Of a stretch of DNA of 5,058 nt, positions 1-5,058 are shown in pieces (position 1 is the first letter of the stretch; each line of letters starts with the position of its first letter). The notes beneath the pieces are model-generated. The model worked only from the letters and a program-made list of their open reading frames with translations. It did no database searches and was not told the DNA's origin. The DNA comes from an uncultured Bacteroidales bacterium (GTDB taxonomy: Bacteria; Bacteroidota; Bacteroidia; Bacteroidales; UBA932): contig ONYJ01000052.1 of NCBI GenBank assembly GCA_900322025.1, positions 1 to 5,058 of the forward strand, read 5' to 3'. The position numbers and the translations under genes were made by a program.

Positions 1-336
1 TACTGTACGAGCATCTAAATTATTATCCATCAAAGAAGACACATACCCTCTTATTATCTGATATTTAAGAGTTTCTATAACATCTTCGTCTGGCAGACTG
101 AAGGCAAACGCATGAATCCGAGACAACTCTTTAACAGACGCCCCCGATGAGGCACAAGAAGACTCACGAGACAACTCTTTAACAGACAATCGGGATGAAG
201 CTTGAAAACTTTCAAAACGCTCCGGCTGGGCATACACTAAAAAATCTGCCACAGCACGCTCATAAAGTTCGGCAGTTCTGGAAGAGTATCTTTTTTTCAC
301 TAATAGAAAATCCAGAAAATCTTTCAAACATCCCAT
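1..336 (-). CDS. xerC: Tyrosine recombinase XerC/XerD-type, N-terminal part (partial)
   Basis: Only the first 112 codons are in the window; the gene continues past the left edge. The protein starts MGCLKDFLDFL, then KKRYSSRTAELYERAVADFLVYA (residues 14-36 region), the helical pattern of the SAM-like core-binding domain that opens Xer recombinases (usually FLxYL, then RxYSxxTVxxYxxDLxxF). Residues 93-112 (QIIRGYVSSLMDNNLDARTV) match the later helix of that domain. The catalytic domain with the R...H-x-x-R...Y residues lies outside. Family members act in the cytoplasm on dif sites and resolve chromosome dimers, usually as a XerC-XerD pair. The ATG is the first in frame after a TAA 9 bases upstream. 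Between residues about 40 and 80 the linker is roughly 40 residues longer than I recall for Bacteroides homologues, and it includes a 16-residue tandem duplication. Position just after rpsU fits the usual Bacteroidetes xerC; another tyrosine recombinase is the alternative. Confidence 0.85.
   Translation of the reverse strand, partial: MGCLKDFLDFLLVKKRYSSRTAELYERAVADFLVYAQPERFESFQASSRLSVKELSRESSCASSGASVKELSRIHAFAFSLPDEDVIETLKYQIIRGYVSSLMDNNLDARTV
118..213 (-). repeat. In-frame 48-bp tandem duplication inside xerC
   Basis: Two adjacent 48-bp units (213-166 and 165-118 on the minus strand) encode residues 42-57 and 58-73 of the recombinase. The peptides are ESFQASSRLSVKELSR and ESSCASSGASVKELSR, sharing 11 of 16 residues. 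The DNA is identical at 34 of 48 positions, with one uninterrupted 21-bp identical block (167-187 and 119-139). The reading frame is kept because the unit is 16 codons. The segment is Ser-rich and falls in the linker between predicted helices, where length changes are tolerable. Confidence 0.85.
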
Positions 337-340
337 GAAG

Positions 341-371
341 CAAAATTAACTCAAAAAAACTATTAGACAAA
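341..371 (-). promoter_or_regulatory. Promoter of xerC, possibly giving a leaderless mRNA
   Basis: Read on the minus strand, TTTG (371-368), a 19-nt spacer and TAATTTTG (348-341) fit the Bacteroidetes primary-sigma consensus (-33 TTTG, -7 TAnnTTTG, spacer 19-21). Only four bases (CTTC) lie between the -7 box and the xerC ATG, so the transcript would be expected to start at or within a few bases of the start codon. No Shine-Dalgarno sequence is present. It lies downstream of the rpsU terminator, so xerC would be transcribed on its own. Confidence 0.7.
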
Positions 372-406
372 GCCGCGAATAAAATACTCGCCCTACACTC
401 CACCAT

Positions 407-446
407 AAACAAAAGAGATAACCGCACTGCTATGGGTTATCTCTTT
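407..446 (-). terminator. Intrinsic terminator after rpsU
   Basis: A perfect 12-bp inverted repeat, AAAGAGATAACC (412-423) and GGTTATCTCTTT (435-446) on the plus strand, encloses an 11-nt loop. Read on the minus strand, the 3' arm runs into TTTTGTTT, the U-rich tail of a Rho-independent terminator. It lies about 60 bp after the rpsU stop codon and before the xerC promoter, separating the two transcription units. Confidence 0.8.
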
Positions 447-462
447 CTACTATTTGATACCA

Positions 463-491
463 CCGGATTAGACAGATATATCTAAATCCGG
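463..491 (-). repeat. Inverted repeat in the rpsU 3' untranslated region
   Basis: CCGGATTAGA (463-472) pairs with TCTAAATCCGG (481-491), leaving one bulged A and an 8-nt loop. On the minus strand it begins 16 bp after the rpsU stop codon. It has no U-tract, so it is not an intrinsic terminator by itself; it may stabilise the 3' end of the rpsU mRNA. Confidence 0.6.
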
Positions 492-507
492 CATTATTCG
501 GAAGTAA

Positions 508-699
508 CTATTCCTCACTAACTTGAAGGTGCTTTACATAGATAGCCTTCATCAACTGTGCACGCTTTTTTACAGAAGGCTTTTCAAAGGTCTTACGATC
601 TCTGAGCTCTCTGATAATGCCAGTCTTCTCGAACTTTCTCTTAAACTTCTTTAATGCTCTTTCTATGTTCTCGCCGTCCTTTATAGGAACTATTATCAT
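508..699 (-). CDS. rpsU: 30S ribosomal protein bS21
   Basis: The 63-residue product (start MIIVPIKDGENIERALKKF) is full length for Bacteroidetes bS21. The family signature is clear: VPxKxGENIExALKKFKRKFEKTGI at residues 4-28, then a basic second half (RELRDRKTFEKPSVKKRAQ) that binds 16S rRNA. bS21 sits on the 30S platform near the 3' end of 16S rRNA. In Bacteroidetes, bS21 with bS6 and bS18 is known to hold the anti-Shine-Dalgarno tail so that most mRNAs start without it. The start is fixed by a very strong ribosome binding site 9 nt upstream. The gene has its own promoter and terminator and is followed on the same strand by xerC. The stop codon is TAG. Confidence 0.97.
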   Translation of the reverse strand: MIIVPIKDGENIERALKKFKRKFEKTGIIRELRDRKTFEKPSVKKRAQLMKAIYVKHLQVSEE

Positions 700-708
700 G
701 CTTTATAC

Positions 709-718
709 CACCTCCTTT
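709..718 (-). promoter_or_regulatory. Extended Shine-Dalgarno sequence of rpsU
   Basis: On the minus strand AAAGGAGGTG lies 9 nt before the ATG. It is complementary over 10 nt to the usual Bacteroidetes 16S rRNA 3' end (CACCUCCUUU). None of the other three genes in the window has a comparable site. It fits the model, described for Flavobacterium, in which ribosomes lacking bS21 have a free anti-Shine-Dalgarno and preferentially translate rpsU, giving autoregulation. Confidence 0.9.
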
Positions 719-732
719 TTCTTTGCGGGGTG

Positions 733-762
733 CAAATATATGAAAAAATTATGGTTGTACAA
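733..762 (-). promoter_or_regulatory. Promoter of rpsU
   Basis: On the minus strand a TTG (762-760, preceded by G rather than T), a 19-nt spacer and TATATTTG (740-733) match the Bacteroidetes promoter pattern. The predicted start falls near 726-730, giving a leader of about 30 nt that contains the Shine-Dalgarno sequence. The whole promoter fits in the 73-bp gap after the upstream lipoprotein gene. A perfect 10-bp palindrome, GTTGTACAAC (754-763), covers the -33 element. Confidence 0.8.
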
Positions 763-772
763 CTTTTTTATT

Positions 773-2980
773 CTACCTTTCAAAAGCGCCAAGGTCTTCT
801 TTCCCCTGCTGTCTGCCTTTGCCTGTAAAGTCTGTTTTAGCTACCCAAGTACCTCGTGCTGCATCTATGGCCGGCGAGCCTTCCTTTAAGGTAAACAATC
901 CTGCGGCTGGGTCTGTAAACAATGGATCTTCGTTGATTGAATCGGTGCCTGCATAGCTGGCCTTGCTGCCAAAATACAGATTGCGAGTAACATGTAGCTG
1001 AGCGGCAGGAACTCCATTTGCAGCATTCAGAGCTATATTATCTAAGGTTCTCACCGATATATTGTTGGCTATAACAATGTTTTCTATTGTGGGATAATTT
1101 ACATAAATCCCCTGCTGCCCAAATCCATATACGGTGTTGTTATAGATATAGACATTTTTGATAAGCCCAGATTTGTCTGAACTGTTCAATGCTACTTTTA
1201 TTCCGCATCCATGGCTTTCTGCACCATGTATGTATGCCAGATTGTTGTAAATTTTAATGTTATTGCAATTATTTCCTGCCTCAGAAGCCACACAAATAGC
1301 CGTACCATAGCCGTTTATTACACTATTACAATATACTTCTATGTTTGTTTGCGGCTTGGTATTAGCAAAACCGGCATCCATATAAATTCCACAGTGTCCG
1401 CTATTTACAATTTTATTATGATGAATGCTTCCGTTTGTGCATCCCGATTTTGCATCTATGCTCTCTTTAATAACTTTTTCTACGGTATTGTTCGCTACTT
1501 CAAATACATCTACAGTTCTCAGCGATATGGCTTCTCGCGAACGCTGTGAGCAGTTCTTAACATAATTGTTCAAGACCTTGATATTGGAAGACGGAGTGTT
1601 GTCTGCTCCAAAACATATTCCGGGTGCCACACAATTTGTAACAGTACAGTTTTCTACCACTATATACGAAGCCCCTTTACCGCAAAATATTCCACTGGCA
1701 GAAGAGCCGGTAACCGTAAGCCCCCTCAATTCCACATGCGAAGCTCCTTCTATGGTAATTAGGGCTTGATCCGAATTAAAGGCAGGTAATCCGGCATTTG
1801 TTGCATCAAAGTCAGACAGTAGCTTCTTGCCTATTTCGGTATCCATGCTCCATCCTTCTCCATTACCGCCATCAATGATTGGTGTGGCCCCGGGAGCTGC
1901 CATTATAACAATCGGAGCCACGCTACTCCCTGATTTTGTAAGCTTAAAGCCCTTATTCCAAACCCCATTCATAAGATATACTCTCGAGCCTGCCGCCGCC
2001 TTATCTATGGCAGTTTGCAAAGTTTTTAAAGGCTGCTGTGATGTACCAGGGGCAGAGTCGCTACCTGTCGGAGATACATATATTTCTAATTGATCTTCTG
2101 AGAGAGGAGTAATGCCATCCATATCAAGACTGAAAGACATTATTCTTCCTGTCTGAAAGTTTCCGTTGGAGGCAGAAAAGGTTATCTGTTTCTGATAAAT
2201 GCCAGCATTGGTATAAATATAAGCTCTGAGTTGAGTACCGGAAAGTTCTGCAGGCTTTATCGCGAACCAAAATTCCTTCTCCGAATTACTGCCGGTGAGG
2301 TTCGCTGCATCAATGGTTATTATATTGGTGGCATCGCCCTCTTCCAGATTGCCGGACGAAGGATAAAAGGAGAACTTGCCTGCTATTTTTTGCGAAAATT
2401 CCAATTTAATACGGTTGATGTTTACAGCTGCCGATATATTCTTCAGAGAAAATTTACCATAAGCCACTATATGAGAGAAAGATAGTTCCGCTTGTTTTGG
2501 CCATGTTGCATAAGCCCCAGATTGTGCTACCATTATAATGGCATTTTTATCTACAGATGTTTGAATAGGTTTTTGAGTATCCGAAAGAGCAAAGCTTAGG
2601 CTCTTACTCTGAGCATCTTTCCCCACATACGCAGAGTAAGGACTCATAGCATAGAATGTAGCAGGAACTGCAGTCTCTTTCATATCAGCATCAAAAGTTG
2701 CCGTTCTTCCATCGCCATTTGGCTTTACCGTAAATGAAAGGGGCGAGCCAAAATTGAGAGAAACCGCTATTTTGTCATCCTCAGTCCAAAGCGTAGGATA
2801 TGCCGAACCTACCTTGTTGCCAAAAACAGCCTTGGTTTCAGGTGCTTTTGCCACAAAATGCACAACTTTCTGTTCAATTATCTCCGGAATAGGCTCTGGA
2901 GAAACTCTTTTACCGCAACCCATCAAAGACAAGGCAAAGGCAAATAACCATAAAACAATACCACTTATAAACTTTTTCAT
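773..2980 (-). CDS. Fimbrillin-like / right-handed beta-helix lipoprotein
   Basis: This is a 735-residue exported protein. Residues 1-22 form a lipoprotein signal peptide (MKKF, hydrophobic core, LMGC with the lipidated Cys22). Residues about 36-288 look like a Bacteroidetes fimbrillin-like (Mfa/FimA) domain: TKAVFG, LWTEDDKIAV (64-73), FYAMSPYSAY (109-118), LSFSHIVAYGKFSL (166-179) and a closing SFSLDMDG. Residues 300-345 (YVSPTGSDSAPGTSQQPLKT..., AAAGSRVYLMNGVW) are the typical entry to secreted pectate-lyase-like beta-helices. Residues about 405-665 carry coils with NN steps at 471, 497, 579, 614 and 639. The end (DPLFTD, GSPAID, DLGAFER) is the usual terminal cap of this class. Such proteins bind or cleave polysaccharides at the envelope; I cannot assign a substrate or prove catalysis. 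Eleven cysteines between 433 and 592 are unusual. It has its own promoter, no Shine-Dalgarno and no obvious terminator before rpsU. The ATG is followed directly by the signal peptide. Confidence 0.9.
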   Translation of the reverse strand: MKKFISGIVLWLFAFALSLMGCGKRVSPEPIPEIIEQKVVHFVAKAPETKAVFGNKVGSAYPTLWTEDDKIAVSLNFGSPLSFTVKPNGDGRTATFDADMKETAVPATFYAMSPYSAYVGKDAQSKSLSFALSDTQKPIQTSVDKNAIIMVAQSGAYATWPKQAELSFSHIVAYGKFSLKNISAAVNINRIKLEFSQKIAGKFSFYPSSGNLEEGDATNIITIDAANLTGSNSEKEFWFAIKPAELSGTQLRAYIYTNAGIYQKQITFSASNGNFQTGRIMSFSLDMDGITPLSEDQLEIYVSPTGSDSAPGTSQQPLKTLQTAIDKAAAGSRVYLMNGVWNKGFKLTKSGSSVAPIVIMAAPGATPIIDGGNGEGWSMDTEIGKKLLSDFDATNAGLPAFNSDQALITIEGASHVELRGLTVTGSSASGIFCGKGASYIVVENCTVTNCVAPGICFGADNTPSSNIKVLNNYVKNCSQRSREAISLRTVDVFEVANNTVEKVIKESIDAKSGCTNGSIHHNKIVNSGHCGIYMDAGFANTKPQTNIEVYCNSVINGYGTAICVASEAGNNCNNIKIYNNLAYIHGAESHGCGIKVALNSSDKSGLIKNVYIYNNTVYGFGQQGIYVNYPTIENIVIANNISVRTLDNIALNAANGVPAAQLHVTRNLYFGSKASYAGTDSINEDPLFTDPAAGLFTLKEGSPAIDAARGTWVAKTDFTGKGRQQGKEDLGAFER

Positions 2981-2985
2981 AAATA

Positions 2986-3039
2986 TTATGTTTCTAAATA
3001 TAACCGCCGAGATTGTCGGTAATAGCCATCTTTCTCCAT
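2986..3039 (-). other. Possible 17-codon leader ORF upstream of the lipoprotein gene
   Basis: Within the predicted leader, an ATG at 3039 opens MEKDGYYRQSRRLYLET and a TAA stop lies 5 bases before the lipoprotein ATG. The peptide is basic and has no recognised family. There is no clear ribosome binding site, and a short ORF of this size can arise by chance, so it is noted only because its stop sits so close to the next start that translational coupling is conceivable. Confidence 0.15.
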
Positions 3040-3116
3040 TTCTCTAAGCCGCTTACACAAACACTGCCTCCAAGATATTATCACCTATATTATCAGCGAT
3101 TTACAAAACTTTAACA

Positions 3117-3148
3117 CAAAGTTACAGAGATTTCTTCACTCACCCAAA
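3117..3148 (-). promoter_or_regulatory. Promoter of the beta-helix lipoprotein gene
   Basis: On the minus strand TTTG (3148-3145), a 20-nt spacer and TAACTTTG (3124-3117) match both boxes of the Bacteroidetes consensus exactly. Transcription would begin near 3110-3113, leaving a leader of about 130 nt before the ATG at 2980. A pair of 21-bp direct repeats starts 49 bp further upstream and could carry regulator sites for this promoter. Confidence 0.7.
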
Positions 3149-3196
3149 TCTTTCATATAACATTTACATCCTGCAGCAACAAACCCCAAAAGGCCT

Positions 3197-3280
3197 TATA
3201 CATTACAACGAGAAACTCAAATTCAAGCCCAGTAACAGCCATATACGCACCAAAGACTATATACATTACAGCGAGAAACT
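3197..3280. repeat. Pair of 21-bp direct repeats spaced 63 bp
   Basis: Copies at 3197-3217 and 3260-3280 agree at 20 of 21 positions: each begins TATACATTACA and ends CGAGAAACT, with A or G between. The start-to-start distance is exactly 63 bp, about six helical turns, so a protein bound to both would face the same side of the DNA. They lie upstream of the minus-strand lipoprotein promoter and more than 340 bp from the mutA promoter. No further copy is seen. Confidence 0.75.
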
Positions 3281-3390
3281 ATAACAATAACACCGATTCC
3301 TAGCTGAAGTAGTAAAGTACATTAGCTCTGCAGAAGCGAAACAATTGTGAAGATTTCAAAGAATATCCGTTTTGATGAAAGATTGAAAAA

Positions 3391-3502
3391 GACGGCGTAC
3401 AGTGCTGCTAACCCCCGATCATAGGTGGGGACTGGGAGCATTTTCAGCCGTTTTTGACGCCGGTCCCCTGCCCGAAGTGGGGACTAAGAGCGTTTACGGG
3501 CA
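3391..3502 (+). other. GC-rich element with two hairpin copies and alternative pairings; candidate structured RNA
   Basis: Two copies of a unit, CCCC, 10 nt, GGGGACT, 2 nt, GAGC, 1 nt, TTT, lie 52 bp apart (about 3413-3444 and 3465-3496). Each CCCC can pair with its own GGGG. In addition GGGGACTGG (3427-3435) can pair with CCGGTCCCC (3460-3468) over 9 bp with one G-U. GTCCCC (3463-3468) can instead pair with GGGGAC (3479-3484). TGCCCG (3469-3474) pairs with CGGGCA (3497-3502), and GACGGCGT (3391-3398) with 3457-3465 with one bulge. The surroundings are AT-rich. I recognise no known RNA family; strand and function are unproven. A repetitive intergenic element or a DNA-level site is the alternative. 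Confidence 0.45.
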
Positions 3503-3628
3503 TGCGGTGTTATATAAATTCGTTAAACAGATAGCTTTAAGCTTACCATTGCTTCTTAACGCTACCCTAAGTGCAAAAATATTCCGAAAAGTCCAGAATC
3601 TAAAATGCCGGAAGCTGAATAAAATATT

Positions 3629-3636
3629 TATATTTG
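3629..3636 (+). promoter_or_regulatory. Probable -7 box of the mutA promoter
   Basis: TATATTTG is a perfect Bacteroidetes -7 box (TAnnTTTG), followed by CA as at rpsU. At the expected distance upstream only a weak match to the -33 element is seen (ATG around 3605-3607). The start would fall near 3640, giving a leader of about 70 nt. The weak -33 box suggests activator dependence or modest strength; an upstream start that includes the structured element cannot be excluded. Confidence 0.55.
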
Positions 3637-3651
3637 CAGAATATTATAAAC

Positions 3652-3667
3652 AAGCGAATAAGCGAAT
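3652..3667 (+). repeat. 8-bp tandem repeat in the mutA leader
   Basis: AAGCGAAT occurs twice in direct succession (3652-3659 and 3660-3667), followed by AAC. It lies within the predicted 5' untranslated region about 40 bp before the ATG. It may be simple slippage; copy number could vary between strains. Confidence 0.5.
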
Positions 3668-3708
3668 AACTAAAATTATTAATACACCTATCAAACAACA
3701 GTAATAAT

Positions 3709-5058
3709 ATGGCAGAGAAATTATTTACTGAGTTTCCTCCCGTAGCCAAACAGGAATGGGAAGATGCTATAATCAAAGATTTGAAAGGTGCCGATTATCA
3801 GAAGAAGCTGGTATGGAAAACCATGGAAGGTTTTTCTGTTCAGCCTTACTACCGTGCAGAAGATCTTAAAGGTCTGAAAGAGATTGGCGGAAAGGCTGGG
3901 GAGTTTCCTTTTATAAGGGGCACTAAAGAACACAACAACTGGCTAATCAGGCAAGATTATTTAGTTGGCAATAATTTTAAGGCAGCCAATGCGTTGGCTC
4001 TCGATGGCATGATGAAAGGAGTTACAGCTCCCGGATTTGATTTAAGCCAAACAGATAAGGCTCTAAAGGCAGATATTAAGGTTCTCCTAAAGGACATAGA
4101 TTTGAGAGCTGTTGAAATCAATTTCAAAGGCTGTAAAGACTTATCTATACTGAAGAACTTTATTGCAATAGCTAAAGAGAGTAAGGTAAAACCATCTGCT
4201 ATTAGAGCTTCGTTCGACTACGACCCTTTGAAAGAGCTCAATTCAACCGGCGTTTACAGCAAGGCAGAAGCCACCAAGCTTCTTGTTAAGGCCATTGAAC
4301 TGGTAGAAGAGTTCCCTAACATAACCGTAATTGGAGTTTATTCCTATGCATTTAATGATGCAGGAAGCACTATAACTCAAGAGCTTGCATACGGCATGAA
4401 CATGGGTAGTGAATATTTGTGTTTGCTTCAGGATGCAGGCATTCGTATAGACGAAGTTGCCAAGAGAATGAAGTTTACCGTGTCTATTAGCGGAAACTAC
4501 TTTATGGAAATAGCCAAGTTCCGTGCTGCCAGACTATTATGGGCAAACATAGTTAAAGCCTATGGTGCAAAAAAAGAAGATAGCTGCAAAATTAAAGTAC
4601 ACGCAGTTACAAGCACATGGAATCAAACAGTTTACGATCCTTATGTAAACATGCTCAGAGATACTACAGAAGCTATGAGCGGTGCTATTGGCGGGGTAGA
4701 TTCTATGGAAGTTCTGCCTTTTGACCACACCTACAAAAAACCTGGCGAGTTCTCCAACAGAATTGCACGTAATGTTCAAAGTTTGCTGTTAGACGAAAGC
4801 CATTTCGATAAGGTTGTAGATCCTGCTGCAGGTTCTTACTATATTGAAGAGCTAACAGAAGCAGTTGCTAAAACTTCATGGGACTTATTCAAATCTATTG
4901 AAAAAGTCGGTGGTTACATAGAAGCATTCAAGGCTGAAAAGATTCAAGACAGCATTAAAGAAACTTCTCTAAAGAGAGATTCTAACATTGCCACCAGAAA
5001 AGACACACTGCTTGGTACTAACCAATTCCCTAACTTTACAGAAGTTGCCGAGAAAGAA
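3709..5058 (+). CDS. mutA: Methylmalonyl-CoA mutase small (beta) subunit, N-terminal part (partial)
   Basis: The first 450 codons are present with no stop before the right edge; from memory, family members are about 610-640 residues. The product forms a heterodimer with the large, B12-binding subunit that interconverts succinyl-CoA and methylmalonyl-CoA in the cytoplasm, a step of propionate formation. Family landmarks: FPFIRGT (66-72), with NNWLIRQDY replacing the large-subunit PWTIRQY type motif; AFNDAGSTITQELAYGM (214-230); RMKFTVSISGNYFMEIAKFRAARLLW (253-278); VHAVTSTWNQTVYDPYVNMLRDT (297-319); GGVDSMEVLPFD (328-339); RIARNVQSLLLDES (351-364); VVDPAAGSYYIE (369-380). The divergent 66-85 region favours the small over the large subunit. 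The ATG is preceded by an AT-rich leader without Shine-Dalgarno, usual for Bacteroidetes. The large-subunit gene is expected just downstream, outside the window. Naming varies: mutA here follows Propionibacterium usage. Confidence 0.95.
   Translation, partial: MAEKLFTEFPPVAKQEWEDAIIKDLKGADYQKKLVWKTMEGFSVQPYYRAEDLKGLKEIGGKAGEFPFIRGTKEHNNWLIRQDYLVGNNFKAANALALDGMMKGVTAPGFDLSQTDKALKADIKVLLKDIDLRAVEINFKGCKDLSILKNFIAIAKESKVKPSAIRASFDYDPLKELNSTGVYSKAEATKLLVKAIELVEEFPNITVIGVYSYAFNDAGSTITQELAYGMNMGSEYLCLLQDAGIRIDEVAKRMKFTVSISGNYFMEIAKFRAARLLWANIVKAYGAKKEDSCKIKVHAVTSTWNQTVYDPYVNMLRDTTEAMSGAIGGVDSMEVLPFDHTYKKPGEFSNRIARNVQSLLLDESHFDKVVDPAAGSYYIEELTEAVAKTSWDLFKSIEKVGGYIEAFKAEKIQDSIKETSLKRDSNIATRKDTLLGTNQFPNFTEVAEKE

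Noticed and set aside
119..187. CRISPR-like repeat, because of a 21-bp identical repeat
   Set aside because: There are only two copies, the unit is a tandem in-frame codon duplication inside xerC, and there is no spacer-like unique sequence.
617..889. Plus-strand ORF of 90 codons across rpsU and the lipoprotein end
   Set aside because: It overlaps rpsU, its promoter and the lipoprotein 3' end in antisense and has no recognisable family; it is a shadow of real minus-strand features.
1211..2485. Several plus-strand ORFs of 67-112 codons inside the lipoprotein gene
   Set aside because: All lie antisense to a clear 735-residue coding region with signal peptide and domain structure; none has its own promoter-like sequence or family resemblance.
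3391..3468. Intrinsic terminator on the minus strand (ACGCCGTC followed by TTTTT at 3390-3386)
   Set aside because: The pairing arm is about 55 nt away with a bulge, and no minus-strand gene lies upstream to be terminated because the flanking genes are divergent.
3402..3704. A 100-codon plus-strand ORF ending 4 bp before mutA
   Set aside because: It starts with GTG, its first part is simply the structured hairpin element read in frame, and its second part runs through the mutA -7 box and the 8-bp tandem repeat. No protein family is recognisable, so it is more likely non-coding.
3391..3708. Cobalamin riboswitch upstream of the B12-dependent mutase
   Set aside because: No B12-box-like sequence (AGxCAGGAxACCxGCC type) or the conserved cobalamin core is present, and the stems do not match that architecture. 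The enzyme uses B12, but family members are not generally riboswitch-controlled.
3721..4779. Minus-strand ORFs of 70 and 80 codons inside mutA
   Set aside because: They are antisense to a well-conserved enzyme gene and show no family features.

Overview
The window looks like a chromosomal segment from a member of the Bacteroidetes, most likely the order Bacteroidales. Four independent signs point there. bS21 has the Bacteroidetes-type sequence. An exported lipoprotein begins with a fimbrillin (Mfa/FimA)-like domain. Methylmalonyl-CoA mutase is in two-subunit form. The promoters match the Bacteroidetes pattern (TTTG, about 19-20 bp, TAnnTTTG), with almost no Shine-Dalgarno sequences except at rpsU. 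No rRNA, tRNA, insertion sequence, CRISPR array or prophage gene is visible.

Left part, minus strand (1-772): the first 112 codons of a XerC/XerD-type tyrosine recombinase run off the left edge. Upstream of it are a strong intrinsic terminator, a second inverted repeat and rpsU (bS21). From memory, rpsU followed by xerC is a common Bacteroidetes arrangement at the head of a ribosome-hibernation/tuf region. Each gene has its own promoter. The rpsU ribosome binding site matches the 3' end of 16S rRNA over 10 nt. The xerC promoter sits so close to its ATG that the mRNA may be leaderless.

Middle part, minus strand (773-2980): a single 735-residue gene encodes a lipoprotein with an N-terminal fimbrillin-like domain fused to a large right-handed parallel beta-helix. 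It has its own promoter about 130 bp upstream. It is probably a cell-envelope or surface protein acting on, or binding, a polysaccharide; its substrate cannot be read from the sequence.

Intergenic part (2981-3708, 728 bp between divergent genes): it holds the lipoprotein promoter and leader, a pair of near-identical 21-bp direct repeats exactly 63 bp apart, a GC-rich element with two copies of a hairpin unit and mutually exclusive pairings (3391-3502), the probable mutA promoter, and an 8-bp tandem repeat in the mutA leader.

Right part, plus strand (3709-5058): the first 450 codons of the small subunit of methylmalonyl-CoA mutase, running off the right edge. The large subunit would be expected just beyond. 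This enzyme belongs to the succinate-to-propionate pathway typical of Bacteroidales. The genes do not form one functional system. The most unusual signals are the structured intergenic element, the duplicated segment in XerC, and the contrasting translation-initiation designs of rpsU and xerC.
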